64,000 nt of DNA. Origin: Bursaphelenchus xylophilus. Its lineage: Eukaryota; Nematoda; Chromadorea; Rhabditida; Aphelenchoididae. The position numbers were made by a program, and so were the translations under genes. Every line of letters starts with the position of its first letter. The first letter of the stretch is position 1. The DNA lies in assembly GCA_904066235.2 (NCBI GenBank), contig CAJFCV020000006.1, forward strand, positions 3,782,001 through 3,846,000. The letters are read 5' to 3'. The notes beneath the pieces were generated by a model that ran no database searches, was not told the DNA's origin, and was given only the letters and a program-made list of their open reading frames with translations. Shown here in pieces: positions 11,863 through 24,197 of this stretch.

Positions 11863-14800
11863 AATATTGGAAACGTGGATTTTTATTGTTATGAGCCGAC
11901 CTGCGCCCGAGCGTAGGTCGGCTTTAGAACGATCTGCATCTAGTTTCGCTATGCAAAGCTTTCAGCAAATTTTCAGACAAAAATTTAGCCCCTGGGCATA
12001 TTTTCTTTTTCTGCATTTCAGTCTACGTATAATTTACACAGCTCCGCTATAGAAAATAGTTCAAAATTTTGAGCTGGGAAACGCAACATTGCACTCTACG
12101 TAGAATTGAGTCATGAATTTAAATTTCTTGCCAAACATCAAGTACCAGCGTCATTCAAATTTAAATATTAATTATATGTACTTGTTTTCGGCCTAATTCG
12201 TATTTTGAATGAGTTCAAGAAAACCGATCTCCGATGAAAGTTTGCTAATGCAATGTCTCAATTTGCATTTTGTACTATTGCCATTCAAAAATTTAAACTT
12301 TGACGTAAAAAAACTAGCGAACATAGAAATTGAACGACTTATTCATTGGATTAAACGACTGTAAGTGACTCATTCAACTCTAGATCTAATTACTGTACAA
12401 TTAATATGCAGTTATTAGTGGTATAGTTAAACGTCTGCATAATTATAGCTGTACTTGAAGTACTCGCTGTTTTAACATTTATAAGTGGATTCGATTGCAA
12501 CAATAAAAAGATTAAGCTGCCATTAAGGTATTAGTTGGTCTAGGGACGCTCAAAGGCATGGCTATACACTGTCTTGTATCAACATATTAAGAAATTTGTA
12601 TTGAGAAACAAAATCGATCTTCTTCAAAACTTCAGATTGGCCCTCAGATTTGCCTCAAATTTTACGCCTGAATGAAATGAAATCTCCGAAAAATTTGAAT
12701 TGTGTTTTCCAGCAGCAGCCCAGATATTCAACAATGCTGTCATTTTTTCCCGTTAAACCAAAAACTCCCAAAGATTTTTGGAAAAAACACAACTAAAGAG
12801 TCTCGAATTGGACTAATCAAATCATGCCGTAAGTTTCCATAAGGCATGAGGCACATATTTTACTTCCATTCCGGATCTCATCACGCTCACCGCGCACGTG
12901 CAAAAAGCAAAAACAAAAACGCCCAGAGAGTTTTGCTCCATTCAAAACAAATCTTTGGATCCTTCGTGTCGCATATCCCTCATGCTCGCATCATTCAGAA
13001 ACCTCCGGAAATATCGGCAAAATTTATGTCGAAAAGGATAATATTGGGCATTAAACATGAGATAATATCCCTCATAAATCTAGACATTTCCCAAAAAAAT
13101 GAAACCCAAAACAGCCGGAGGCAATTTGAGGTGATGAGGAAGGGGAGAATAGGAGTAAATGTGAGTTGGAGTGGATGAATAACCCGTAAATTCAATGTTT
13201 ATGAGTTTTTGACTTCCGGCCAAGAAGTTTCTAGTCTCTGCATTGGGGCCAAACGGTAGATTGGATTGCACGTTCTTGTAGTCTTTGAAGAGAAACGTAA
13301 TCAGCCAATATCAAAGAAATTCTGCTGTCTTTTATTTCTTTTCAAAGATAAATTTCAAAGTAATTCTAAAGCTGAAAAGATTGCACTCAAAACTCAAAAA
13401 AAATAAACATTACATACCAGTGACGCTTTACAATTTGGGGTCGAAATCTGGAATATCCAGGGTCTTTCAAGAAACGTGAAGGAAAGTAGGGGGCTATAAC
13501 TTTCGGCGGAGGCGGCGCAGAGTGTTCGTTTTTGGAATATGTATTTTTAAGCGACATTATTTTTTGCCTACAAAATAACAAGATTTTTAAGTGCAAACTG
13601 AGGTCGCTACAACCTTTCGCTTGAAAATCACCAAGAAATGTCGGATTTTTGTTGAGTCCCAACAATTTGTTCGGGGGTTTCGATAGAGTTGACGTTGAAA
13701 AAAGGAAAGGATGTTGCCAACACGTTGAAAATTAAATAATTTGGAATGATTTTTGGGCATTTTAACGTTTACAGTTTGATAGCTGCCTTACAGTTTTGCA
13801 GAAAAATAACCATAAAGGCTGAAAGCCAGTTTTGAAATTCTGAAAAGGGCCGGGCCGGGGCGAGCTTTTCGGGGCCAGGCCGTGGCTCTACGAAGCTTTC
13901 AGGCCACTGTTTGTAAAAAAAAATTTTTTTTTTCTTGAGTCGGATTGCAGAAATCATCGAAAAAATGGTAATTGAAGGTGGTAGATTGAGACTTTTGGAT
14001 GTCTCTGACAAATAACGGAGCTTGGCAGAGATGAGAGAAATTTCAAGCAAATAAAAAAGCTATAATTTAAATTTAAAAAAATTTAGGTCCCGACGAGCCG
14101 AAGGTCGCACGGGTCAGACCAGGCTTTGAAAATTTTGAAAACGTTCAGGCCGGGCCCAACTTTCTCGAGGCCAATCTCGGGTCCTTTTTGGGCCCTTGGT
14201 CCGGCCCCACCGGCCATGTCTGAAATCAACAATAGATTTTTTGCGACCCTTTACTACCCTCTTTAAGTGTATCGAATATCAAGAGAACAACTTGTACTAA
14301 AACAGGACCGCTATCGCCTGAGGCGACAGAGGTTTGAAACACCTTTCTGTAAAACCAATATAGGACAAAAAACATTTAAATTTCGTGCCAGTACTGTGTC
14401 TAACCAATCCTGAAAGATTCACCACCGAACCGGGCGATCATGGCGCACAGGCAATTTGTCTAGCGCAATAAAGTTGAAAGTTGAAGATCATATCGACTGA
14501 ACTTTATCGATCCGTATTAAAATATCACTATCTCTAAAAAAATATATGACTCTATCAAAAGAAAGGTGTCCAATGTCACCCTCCTCAAAACAATTCGTCA
14601 CAAAGCGCCATAAAATGGTCAGGTGCGGGAAAACCGGATATTTTTTGACATCAAACCGCCGTTCTCTCCCAATCCCCCAACGGGATTGGCATAAGATTTG
14701 CGCAATTCAATCAAGCTTGGGGCATTTTGAGAACACAGACGTATTTTTTCAGACTGAACTCTTGAATTCCGGGAATGCAATAAGATGAACTTTGAAGTGT

Positions 14801-15831
14801 CAAAAGTTTGGAAAAATGGGAAAATACATCATGGTTCAAAAAACATTTTAAAAAGTCAATTGTAGCTATCCAATTTCTGCTGCCACCCCCGCTCAAATAC
14901 GAGCTCTTTGGCTCCAATTAAATTGTGCATATTTACATCGAAATAACAGGAAATCTAATAATCGCTTTTATCTATTTTTAATTTCACAGAGAACTCACAG
15001 TTTTACCATTGCAAATCCATGGCCATTCTGCTTTTATCTGGGGGTTTTTTGGGTTCCTAATCCTCATTTTTAGTCATGGGTGAAATCCGAGTAAACAGAG
15101 TTACAAATAAAACAATGGAGCATATAATTGGTCGAAAAAATTGGATAAAAAAATTATTTTTGGCAAAAAAATGATGACTTTTTTCAAAAAACATTAAAAC
15201 GAAAAAAAACTTTGGAAAATTTAAATTTTAATATTTTTTGAGAATTCTTTTTTTTTTTTTTTTTGCAATGTAAAATGATAATTGTATCAGGTTTGTTACG
15301 GAAAATCAAAAATCATCCCAAATTGGAAAGCAAAAGCTTAAATTTTCCTAAACTCACATTGTATCGTATAAAATGTCCCCGTCCTATTTTCAACCCTCCC
15401 TAACCATAAATCTCATTACCAAACCAAATTTGTAACAAAAACAAAAAATAACACCGTCTCCAGCGTCGGAAGCCCGGCCCTTTCAGACGGTCTTGTTTAC
15501 AAGGCCAAGAACAAAAACACATTCAGAAGTCAATAAATATTATTCTTCATGTCTCCTCAGGGGGAAATTCCCGGACCTCTTGGAATGCGAAAAGGAAAAT
15601 GAAATGTATGGAATAGGGATGCAAGATAAGGAAATAAGAAACAGTTGCGTCATTCGGGATAGCAAAAACTTGAAACTGTTTGCCGAGAATCTAATTGTAA
15701 GCTCGCGACTTGCAGTAAGTAACAGCAAAGACCTTCAACTTACTAGTTAATGCCAACAATCTTTACGAGAGATTATGCAAAATCAGGAGAGACGGTAAGA
15801 GGAAAAATGAGTTTGCTGAATTCTTGGCGTA
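11863..15831. other. Intergenic region, no supported gene
   Basis: This is AT-rich sequence without coherent reading frames. A GGCCGGGCC-rich patch at 13830-14220 resembles the interior of the hAT-type element at 27263-27738 and is probably a decayed relative. A poly-T run lies near 15250-15264. I see no RNA gene. Confidence 0.45.
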
Positions 15832-16072
15832 CAGTAGGGGACCGGTTCCATGGCAAGAAAAGTACCATTTCGCATCCGGGAAGTATCAAAAATGTGACAA
15901 AATGCTTCCCTTTCCAAGTGAAAAAAAACTTCGTTTTGAAGAGCGCGCCTTTTCTCTCACAAAAAGAGCGAGCGCGCTTTTCAAATCGGAGTCTTTCACT
16001 TGGAAATGGAGGTATTTTGCCACATTTCTGACACTTCCTGGATGCAAAATGGAAGGTTTTTTGCCACTGGAA
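15832..16072. mobile_element. MITE, same family, copy 2
   Basis: TA precedes CAGTAGGGGACC at the left end. CATCCGGGAAGTATCAAA on the left pairs with the diverged CACTTCCTGGATGCAAAATGG on the right. The copy is more diverged than those at 19949 and 56279. Confidence 0.8.
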
Positions 16073-18724
16073 AGACTTAGGCATCTCATTTTCGGCAGGC
16101 AAAAATGGAGTATCTTAGCTATAATTTGATATAAATTTTTTAGAAATTGGCGGATTATTGGCGAAGAAAGCTTGAAATAAGTTTAAAACCTCGGGCTGAA
16201 CCACTCTGTAAAACTTACGACCTTGTAGATGCTTCGGAAGAACAACTTGTGAATATTCATTTTTTGAGGCGATGCGACAGAGTTCTCATTATTTTCCCGA
16301 CAGACTGAGATATACCTATTTTCATCCAAATCTAATATGTATATGTTCCAAATTTGGAAGATACCCTCTTTTTTGGCTAAAAAATTCCCAAAATTTATTA
16401 CTTTTCAGCGATTTATAGAGTCATCGACACGAAAAAAAGATTTTGTAAACTAAATCCCATTAGTGGCAATATACATCTATAGAAAAAGATCTGCAACTCT
16501 CCAAGTTCATTTGCATCCAAATGAATCCTACTGTACAAAGCCCCTCTCTCACCCACCATTGCCTTTACCCCACCCAAAGTACTTCCAAAAATATCTCAAA
16601 AATCACATCCGCCCTTCCTCCGCCGCTCCTTCAATTAACCGAAATTAAAATCCACTTCCTTCGCGACTCCCCTGAGGCCCGCACCTTGGCCTTTCGCAAC
16701 CGTATCAGCGCGTTATAAGGCTGATGGCTTCCGTCTTTCGGGCCGCCCGTTAAATGGATCGGAAAACGCGTTTGGCCGCGGGGCATTCGGTCCGTTCCTA
16801 ATCGAGTATGCAACGAACTTGTCAGCGGTCGCCATTCCATTTTTAAACTTGAACGTGATAATTAAATTTGGATCGAATGTCAGCGGAAACGTTTAGACAA
16901 TGGCAAGGGGATGGATGGAAAAAGAGAATGTCGCCTGTTGGAAGAGGAAGTATAGAGGAAGAAGTTATCTAGTAAGTATTAGGCGGCTACTGTAGTCTTT
17001 ACGCTGCAAGGCACGTAACGTCAGCGAAGTTGAAGCCATTTCCAAGCCAAGATTTAAATGTGGCATTTCATCACAAATAGAATTTTGTGGAAAACCTATG
17101 ACTGTTGTTTTCTTGGCTACAAAGCCTTGCTTTCTGGCCATCAAAATATGGTTCTAAATTTCCCTTGATTTCTTAAGCCTATTTTTGTCCTCCAGAAAAT
17201 TCTTCCGAAAGATTAGGCATCTAAAATGTTTTAGTCAATCGATAGAGTGTGGATGAAACGCCAAAACAGTTCAGGAAGGCGCAGGGTTGACGCTTTCAGC
17301 TAAAATATTTATAAATTAATTTGCGGCCTATATAAAGCAGTCTGCTTGTCTGTAGAGTTAAAGCATGATTTCTGAGTGAGTGTAGCAGCCTATGACATAG
17401 AAACAGTGCTACAGGCACGGAAAGTGTTCACTTGACCTTCTGGAAAGTCGTCAGACTGATCTTTGGCGTTTGCACTGTGCGACGAAAGTCAGGGTGTGAG
17501 CGACAGCCCATGAATGCCTATTGCACAGTGCTAGAAAAACTTTTGTTTTCGCAAGGTGACCCAGAAAGCTTTAGTTATTTTAGGTGATCAGAAAGTTTTG
17601 TCCACCAATTTTTGGAAAATCTGCATAACTTGCCTAAGGACAGAGACACGAAAAAAATTTTATGTGGCAGATTCAGCCTGTCATGACTAGTATACATGCC
17701 AAGTTTCAAAGTGATTGCCTTATATTCACTTGAGATATGGGTGGTCAGAAATTTATGTCCGGGAGTATACAAAGTACGGTCGTCTCTGTAAAGACCGTTG
17801 AATATCCCGGTTGCCCTGGAAAGCGCGAGACAAAACTTTCAGAGACTGGTAGTGGCGTAGAGCCTAAGCAAGTGAAAACTTTTTTTATGAAGGTCAGAGC
17901 GTCACACTTTGGGTACTTCCGTGAATTTGGGGCAAGTTTTATCAAGATTTGAGCGTCGCAATTGAAGCACTTCCCTACTGAGCGATATACGTGTAAACCC
18001 GACTCTCTTTCCACAAATTTCTTCAAGTTAATCGGCGTAGAGAAGTGTATGTCCTCTAAAGCCCTCAACTTCTCTCCTCTCACATTAGAATTCCAACTAT
18101 ATCGTTAGACCTTTTACTGTTAGCACCTCGCCAAGCCATTGGGCTTTTTATTGTTTTTTAAAAATGGTCCCCATTATTATGGATGAGACGTCAAAAAACC
18201 AGTAAAATTAAACATGTATACAGCGTCCTAAACCCCCTCAAAGCCCGATGATCGTATCAAAATGCAAGATGTTCGACCAAACAGATGTGTAATTAACAAA
18301 TCTCGAAATCAGAGGTGTAATTAAATTCGGCCGAGCACATGTTCGGCTAAAATTAACTTTGAATCATCCAAAAATCTGTCGGAAATAACAAAACACCAGA
18401 GTTCCGAGATTTTTAAACCCTCCAGAATAATCGAAAATCCCTTCTGACACTGCTTTTATATAGCGAAAACATCAAGTTATTTATGGCACTGTGTGTCAGT
18501 GAAAAATGGGGGAGGAAATAACAGGAAGGAGGGATGTTGCAATCTGGAACTACAACATACTAACGAACAGCGAAGAGGAAAAATCAAAGAGGAGCTACGG
18601 TAAATTGGAGCAGATTTTGAGTGTAAAAATAAGGTAATAAAAACGGCAATTAAGCATGTGCAAAGGTGGAAAGTGTCCATAAAAGAAAACGTTATTTGAG
18701 GGTTATGAGTTCAGTTCAAGGAAA
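16073..18724. other. Intergenic region with GC-richer island and repeat fragments
   Basis: A single MITE end lies at 16285-16312. A GC-richer island at about 16520-16870 has no readable protein. A repeat at 17435-17560 matches 4005-4160. Two fragments at 17885-17990 carry GAGCGTCRCAYTT and TACTTCC words of the family typified at 10079-10529. No gene is supported. Confidence 0.4.
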
Positions 18725-18729
18725 AAATA

Positions 18730-18880
18730 TTTATATCTGTCTGTCGGGAAAATAATGTGGATTTTTCGAAGCAAAATTTCTCGGCTCTTCGCACACCAAA
18801 TCGCCGCAGCCATCATAAGCCGACGATAGGCGATTTTAAGACTCGACAAATCCACATTATTTCCCCGACAGACTCATATT
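18730..18880. mobile_element. Short MITE, GTCTGTCGGGAAAATAATG family
   Basis: The left terminus GTCTGTCGGGAAAATAATG, followed by TGGATTT, is matched by AAATCCACATTATTTCCCCG on the right. The two ends enclose about 100 bp that is also partly inverted. This is the most complete copy of the family in the window. Confidence 0.7.
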
Positions 18881-19059
18881 TTTTTCTTGGACTTAACTCT
18901 TGACCCACAAATCACTTTTCTTTCATGGATGATCTCCACTCTGTACGTATAGTAAATACATGTAATTTATAAGTCCTGTAGACTGGTTGTGGCAGTCAGA
19001 TTTCTTTTAATTTTGCATTGCGGTTCTGAACGATCCTGAAAATTTTGTGTTCTTCAAAA

Positions 19060-19430
19060 AATTTAGCGGCCGGATTACTTAACGGTCTTGTTTTTGAGAG
19101 AGCACGCGAAATGAGGAGAGTCGGACAGATTAAAAAACTTTTTGCTCGATACTTTTTTCGGCCGGAAAGTTAAAAATTTTTGAGCAAAAAATTGAAGCTT
19201 TTGTGACAACTTATAATCAATGAGGAGAGTTGGGCAGATGAAAAAAAATTTTTTGCTCACCACTTTTTTCGTCAGGAAAGTCAAAAATTTTTGAGCAAAA
19301 AATTGAAGCTTTTGTGACAACTCATAATCGAAAAAATCATGGTGGTTTCTGTAAGATAGCATTCTGGCATATATGTTGGACAATCGTGCTCTAAATTTGA
19401 GCCAATTTTCATCCAATTCTATCTTCGCCA
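19060..19430. repeat. Interspersed repeat with internal 109-bp tandem duplication
   Basis: The stretch from about 19112 to 19330 consists of two head-to-tail units, each starting TGAGGAGAGT and ending TTGAAGCTTTTGTGACAAC. The second unit begins at 19221. The surrounding sequence (GAGAGAGCACGCGAAATGAG, GTTTCTGTAAGATAGCATTC) belongs to the family typified at 10079-10529. Confidence 0.65.
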
Positions 19431-19948
19431 TGTCAAAATTTCGATTTCCCTTGTTATACCAGATGTCGTGTACAATATAAAAAAGCTATAAAGTATCCAA
19501 AAGGCATATCATCCTTTTTTTTCACTCTGTAAACCTAAAAAGCCTCCCTCTTTTTGCCATCAACGTTCCTCGAAAATCGACTTCCCTCTACTGCCCCAAC
19601 CCAACTTGAGTTGTCAAATTACCGTTGACAAACCCTCTTTGTTGCCAAAATTTCAAATTTTGCATGTCAATTAAAAATTGCGCCCTCCCACAACGGGCCC
19701 TCAAGGGAATGCAGCAGAAATGTAATTGAGTTACACTCCCTTTTACTTCCAGTGTAAAAATTATTATTTTTTTTTGTGAGCGACGAGATTCCTACGGTCG
19801 ATGGCTGTGGGCTTTGAATATTCATAAAGTTCCTGGAATGAGGAGATAATAACGTTAAAAAAAGAGACTCTGCGGCCAACATTTTGTTGATGAATCTGAT
19901 TTCTGTGACCCCTGCAGTAACAAGGAAAGTCATTTGAAGAGTATTGTA

Positions 19949-20189
19949 CAGTGATCCAGTGGCAAAAAACGTACCATTTTGCATCCGGGAAGCATAAAAA
20001 ATGTGGCAAAATGCCTCTCCAAGTAAAAAACTTCGTTTTGACGGGCGCGCCCTTTCCCCCACAAAAAGAGCTGCCGCGCTATAGAAATCGGAGTTTTTTC
20101 ACTTGGAGAGGGAAGCATTTTGCCACATTTTTGATACTTCCCGGATGCAAAATGGTACACTTTTTGCTACTGGCTCAGGTCCCCCACTG
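19949..20189. mobile_element. MITE, same family, copy 3, with TA on both sides
   Basis: The left end CAGTGATCCAGTGGCAAAAA and right end TCAGGTCCCCCACTG are each bordered by TA. The arms are inverted, with a loop carrying GGGCGCGCCC. It lies about 175 bp beyond the stop codon of the CCDC97 gene. Confidence 0.85.
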
Positions 20190-20363
20190 TAAGTGGACAG
20201 TGTTTTTAGAAATAAACCTCGTTCTGATGCCCATTTCAGAGCTCCTCAAACACTGCTTTAGAGTTAAAAAAAGGTTGTAAAATGACCTTTATGTATGCAA
20301 AAAAAATATTTTTTTAGTCTTATACCTTATCATTTATTAACTGTTCACTTCCCCAAGAAAACC

Positions 20364-21542
20364 TTAATCAGAGTCAAAATATTTGTCTTCTTCATCCTGC
20401 TCCTTCATTTTTGCGTATTCTTCGGACTCCTCAAGTTGATTATAATCATAAAATTGAGTGTCCTTCCCTTCCAAAAATCGCTCTTCCATGATTGATTTGA
20501 ACTCCTCGAGTCGTTGGTCATGTTCCATATCCTCGGAGGAATTTCGTGAGACGTTGTCGAGCTGTTTTTCATCGGAAACGTCTAATCTGGACATCTGATC
20601 CGCTGTTTTTTGGTCGTTTTCGTCTTTTTTCTTGGCTTCCAGATCGAATTCTGCAATGAAAAAAAAGAATAAAGGATAAAACGACATAAAGGTTACTCAA
20701 ATAAACTGTAAATCTATGAAAATCCATGATATTATGTTATACTTACTATCTTGTACTTGCCGATCTTTTCTTTGCTGCAGAAGTCGAGCCTGCCTCTCAA
20801 TCTCGGCATTTCTCCCCTCATCATCGTCAGAGTCAAACTCCACTTCAAATTCATCGTCCTCATGCTGTTCCACATGATGCAGGAACCGGTCCATGCCATC
20901 ATTCTTCATGATCCTCTCGAACTCTTCTAAATGCCTTTTTCTTTTCGCCAATGACTCTTCCGAACAACACTGTTCGTATTCGCCCATGTAGTCAGAGTAA
21001 TCAGCTCCATCCATCAGTTCTTCAGTTGGTCGGAGTGTTATCTTCTCTAAAAATGAAAGAAATAAAGCAAAATTTATGCTAACCTTACCATCATCGCGAA
21101 GGTGTCCGCCGAGCATCAAATCGAAGAGCGCTGGATCTCGCTCTCGCATTTTATCCAACGAAAAATACTCTCCTTGGCCCTTCAGCTTCTGCATCGCCAA
21201 GAACCTTTGATTTCGAAGGTCTCTGCTCTTCTCGGAACTTAATTTTGCCTTTCGAATCATGTCAAAGTACATCAAATTAGTTGAATCATCCGAGAAAAGT
21301 GAAATATCACCTAAACATCAATGTAAAAAAGATTTTAAATACCTACCTTCATCTAAATATCTGTGATACCTTTGGAGAAATAAGCTGGGGTTCGAAATGA
21401 AGAGGTTTTCCAAGATTTTCAGCCTCTCTTCATCCTCAAGATCAGGCTCATCTTTCTTCTGATGTCGATAAAAAACGTCAGATAGTCCTAGGATTTTTGT
21501 AAAGACTTCTTTGATTTCTCCGGTTGACGAAGACGGCTCCAT
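20364..21542 (-). CDS. CCDC97: CCDC97-family protein
   Basis: Four exons join in phase: 21542-21347, 21310-21089, 21046-20747 and 20650-20364. They encode about 335 residues. The N-terminal part has the motif FLQRYHRYLDEG, the middle has FLAMQKLKGQGEYFS and RDPALFDLMLGG, and the tail has RFLEGKDTQFYDYNQL followed by an acidic DEEDKYFDSD end. This order matches coiled-coil domain protein 97 (formerly DUF2052), which is rich in acidic and charged residues and has no membrane segment. The human protein has been linked to the SF3B splicing complex; the role here is inferred from family. The gene diverges from the cyclin B3 gene, with 277 bp between start codons. Confidence 0.85.
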
Positions 21543-21819
21543 CGTAATTTACAAAAAAAATTTTTTGGAAAAAATATTTATTTGACACTTCGCCTTGTAG
21601 CAGAATGTCATAATTGATTGGGGCCAAATCTGGTGTCTCGAAACGGCGATTTGCAATCATTTTCAGCGTTCAAACTTGTTTGTCGCGCTTCGGAGGCTGA
21701 TTTTCTGCTCGTTCATTCTTTTTTGCTTCTGGATTGGGGTGAGGTCGGGATCAAATCCAGCCTCCCACATAGAGAATACTAGCACAACATTCTAATCGAC
21801 TCACTTCGACTAAATCAAC
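21543..21819. promoter_or_regulatory. Divergent promoter between CCDC97 and cyclin B3
   Basis: The two start codons, at 21542 (-) and 21820 (+), are 277 bp apart, so both promoters must lie here or overlap the genes. The segment carries GCGTTCAAACTTG followed closely by TTTGTCGCGC, which resembles a CHR (TTCAAA/TTTGAA) near an E2F-like GC core. GCGTTCAAA also occurs upstream of the cyclin paralogue at about 49398. Function is inferred. Confidence 0.45.
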
Positions 21820-23838
21820 ATGATGCTCCGTTCTCGCAACACCATCAACCAGAATGGCGAGGGAAAACGTCAGGTACTGAAGTCTGTGACCTCGAAGCAC
21901 AAGAATATTGATGTTTCTGATCAGCCAAAGATGAAGAGGGCGGCTCTTGGAGATATTACATCTGTAAGTAGTAGAGATTGAATTTTTTGGTGTGTCCTAT
22001 CTTTTAGATGCTTATCAACATTTCTCGTCGAGTGGTTGAGCCTTTATTTGCTTTAGGCATCTTTTGGCTAAATTATATTACACTTGATACCTATTTTTGA
22101 TGTTAGTGTTTCGGGAGTATTTGAGTGTATTATCTGTTTGGAAATGGCTCGAAATGATAGTGTATGCATCTAAAATATTTATTTGCAGGGTCTCTCGTCA
22201 TATCAGATCGATTCCACGAAGAAAAAATGCACTTCCGTGACCTTCAACCTCAAGGTGGAGAAGGTCGAACGCCTTCTTTCGTTGAAGGATGTGGAAGAAG
22301 CGGAGGAGCTGGAAGTCGACCCATGCCCTGAGGTCGACTTTGACAAGGAGAATGCGTCCGATCCGTATGCCGTTTCGGACTTTGCTGCCGATATCTTCAA
22401 GTACCTCAAATCGAGAGAGGTAGGTCTAATATAACTGTGATTTTTACATGCTATTTGCGTCTGATTGGCTGATGGGGTGCTTTATTGCAGCCTCTTTTTA
22501 TCCCTGGCCGTTACTCAGTTCAACACAAGTTCCTGGACATGAAGAATCGCGCAATTTTGGTGGATTGGCTGATCGAGATTCAGGAGGCATTCGAACAAAA
22601 TCATGAGACCCTTTATATGGCCGTGAATCTGATGGATCGTTTCTTCACCAACTGTCGGGTCCTCCGGAAGGAGCAGCTGCAGCTGGTGACTACTGCCGCT
22701 GTGTTGGTGGCTTCAAAAGTTGAGGTAAGGAGTGAGATCAATTATAATATAATTTTTTGTCGTGGACAGTGTTTTGAGGAAAAATTCGAGGGGGGGGGTT
22801 ATCATTTATTAGAGTCGTGGATGGTTTCCGGAATTAATTGTAGCTTAAATAGAGGGGTAAGATGGGACCGTAACACATTTTTTTGACGGTGCCGCTCGGT
22901 CTAGTATAAGGTCGGAGACTTCAATTTTTATCAACTTCCCTATTTCAAACACTTTCAGGAACGGTGTGCCCCACTCATTGATGATCTGATCTATTTGGTC
23001 AAGGACGCGTTCGACGCCAAGACCCTCAAGAGAATGGAACAAGAGCTCCTGGTCACCATCGGCTATGATATCTGTTCGCCATTGTCCTACTCGTTCCTGA
23101 GACGCTATGGACGCGTGATCAGGTGTGATATGCCTTTGCTGACTCTGGCCAGATACATTCTTGAAGTTTCGTTGCATTTCCTCGACTTTTGTCGAGTGGC
23201 GCCGTCCAAAATGGCCGCCGCTTGTCTGCTGTTGGCCATGAGAATGACCAACGCTGGGGAATGGAACACGGTGCTGTTGAAGTACTCGGGATACACGGCG
23301 GAGGATCTGGAGGCGTTGAGTTGGTCGTTAAACCACATGCTGAAAGTCTACAGACAACGCTTTCCGGAGATCAAGATGGTTTGGGGGAAATATTCTCATG
23401 AGTAGGTTTTGTTTCGATGGAGAATGTACAGTAATCTTATTTCCGTGGAAGTACAGCGGACCTGATCCAGTGGCAAAAAACGTACCATTTTGCATCGGGA
23501 AGGTATCAAAAATGTGGCAAAATGCTTCCCTCTCCAAGTGAAAAAAACCGTTTACGGAGTGCGAGTGCGCTTTTAATCGGAGTTTCTCACTTGGAGAGGG
23601 AAGCATTTTGCCACATTTTTGATATTTCCCGGATGCAAAATGGTACGTTTTTTGCCACTGAATCAGGTCCCCCAGTATCTGTACATGTTGTATTATACCT
23701 CATGTATAATGTATGAAAAATTTCAGAGTATTCTTTGAAGTGGCCAAGACCCCGATCCTGAAGGACAGATTCCGTGCTGACGCACCAATTGGCCCTCCCA
23801 ACAAGGACATTGCTGATCACTCGAACTTGGAACATTAG
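21820..23838 (+). CDS. cyb-3: Cyclin B3, paralogue 1 (D-box and KEN motif intact)
   Basis: Five exons join in phase: 21820-21963, 22189-22419, 22491-22724, 22959-23401 and 23727-23838. They give 387 residues. A destruction box RAALGDI sits at residues 40-46 and a KEN motif at 101-103. The cyclin box contains NRAILVDWLIEIQEAFEQ and SYSFLRRYGR. The C-terminal KYSHE then VFFEVAKTP is a signature of cyclin B3 rather than B1/B2. Cyclin B3 partners Cdk1 in mitosis and meiosis and is destroyed by APC/C. The first ATG is doubled (MMLRSR), as in the paralogue at 47480-49265. Intron 4 contains a MITE (23454-23675) absent from that paralogue. Confidence 0.92.
23454..23675. mobile_element. MITE, same family, copy 4, in cyclin intron 4
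   Basis: TA flanks both ends, and inverted arms read CCAGTGGCAAAAAACGTACC and GGTACGTTTTTTGCCACTG. It lies inside the 325-bp last intron of the cyclin B3 gene. The orthologous intron of the paralogue (47811-47604) is 208 bp and lacks it. Confidence 0.88.
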
Positions 23839-24197
23839 TACTTTTTGATTAACTTAATTAAACATAACTGACGCCTTAATTATTTTTATCTCCCTCTATT
23901 TCTATTATATTTATTCCAGGCATTCTTCTCTCACTTAATACTTATTCATACTACATAATAATCTCAAGTTCTCATCCAATCTCCAGCCTTTTTCCTTGTT
24001 TTCAATCTGATGTTATACTACCCTCGAAATCTTTCCGAAAGATCTCACTATTATTTCTTTATTGTTGTAATAATTGCGTTAATAGTAGAGTAAACAGTTT
24101 GGCACAGGACTGAAGTATTCTCCGCTTATAGTGTTACACTGTTTATTAGATATCTATACTCTTTTCTGACTATGAGGTTATCTTGGGGAAATCACAA
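23839..24197. other. Convergent 3' region
   Basis: This 359-bp AT-rich gap lies between the stop codons of cyclin B3 (+) and pyridoxal kinase (-). It should hold both polyadenylation sites. No other element is seen. Confidence 0.5.
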
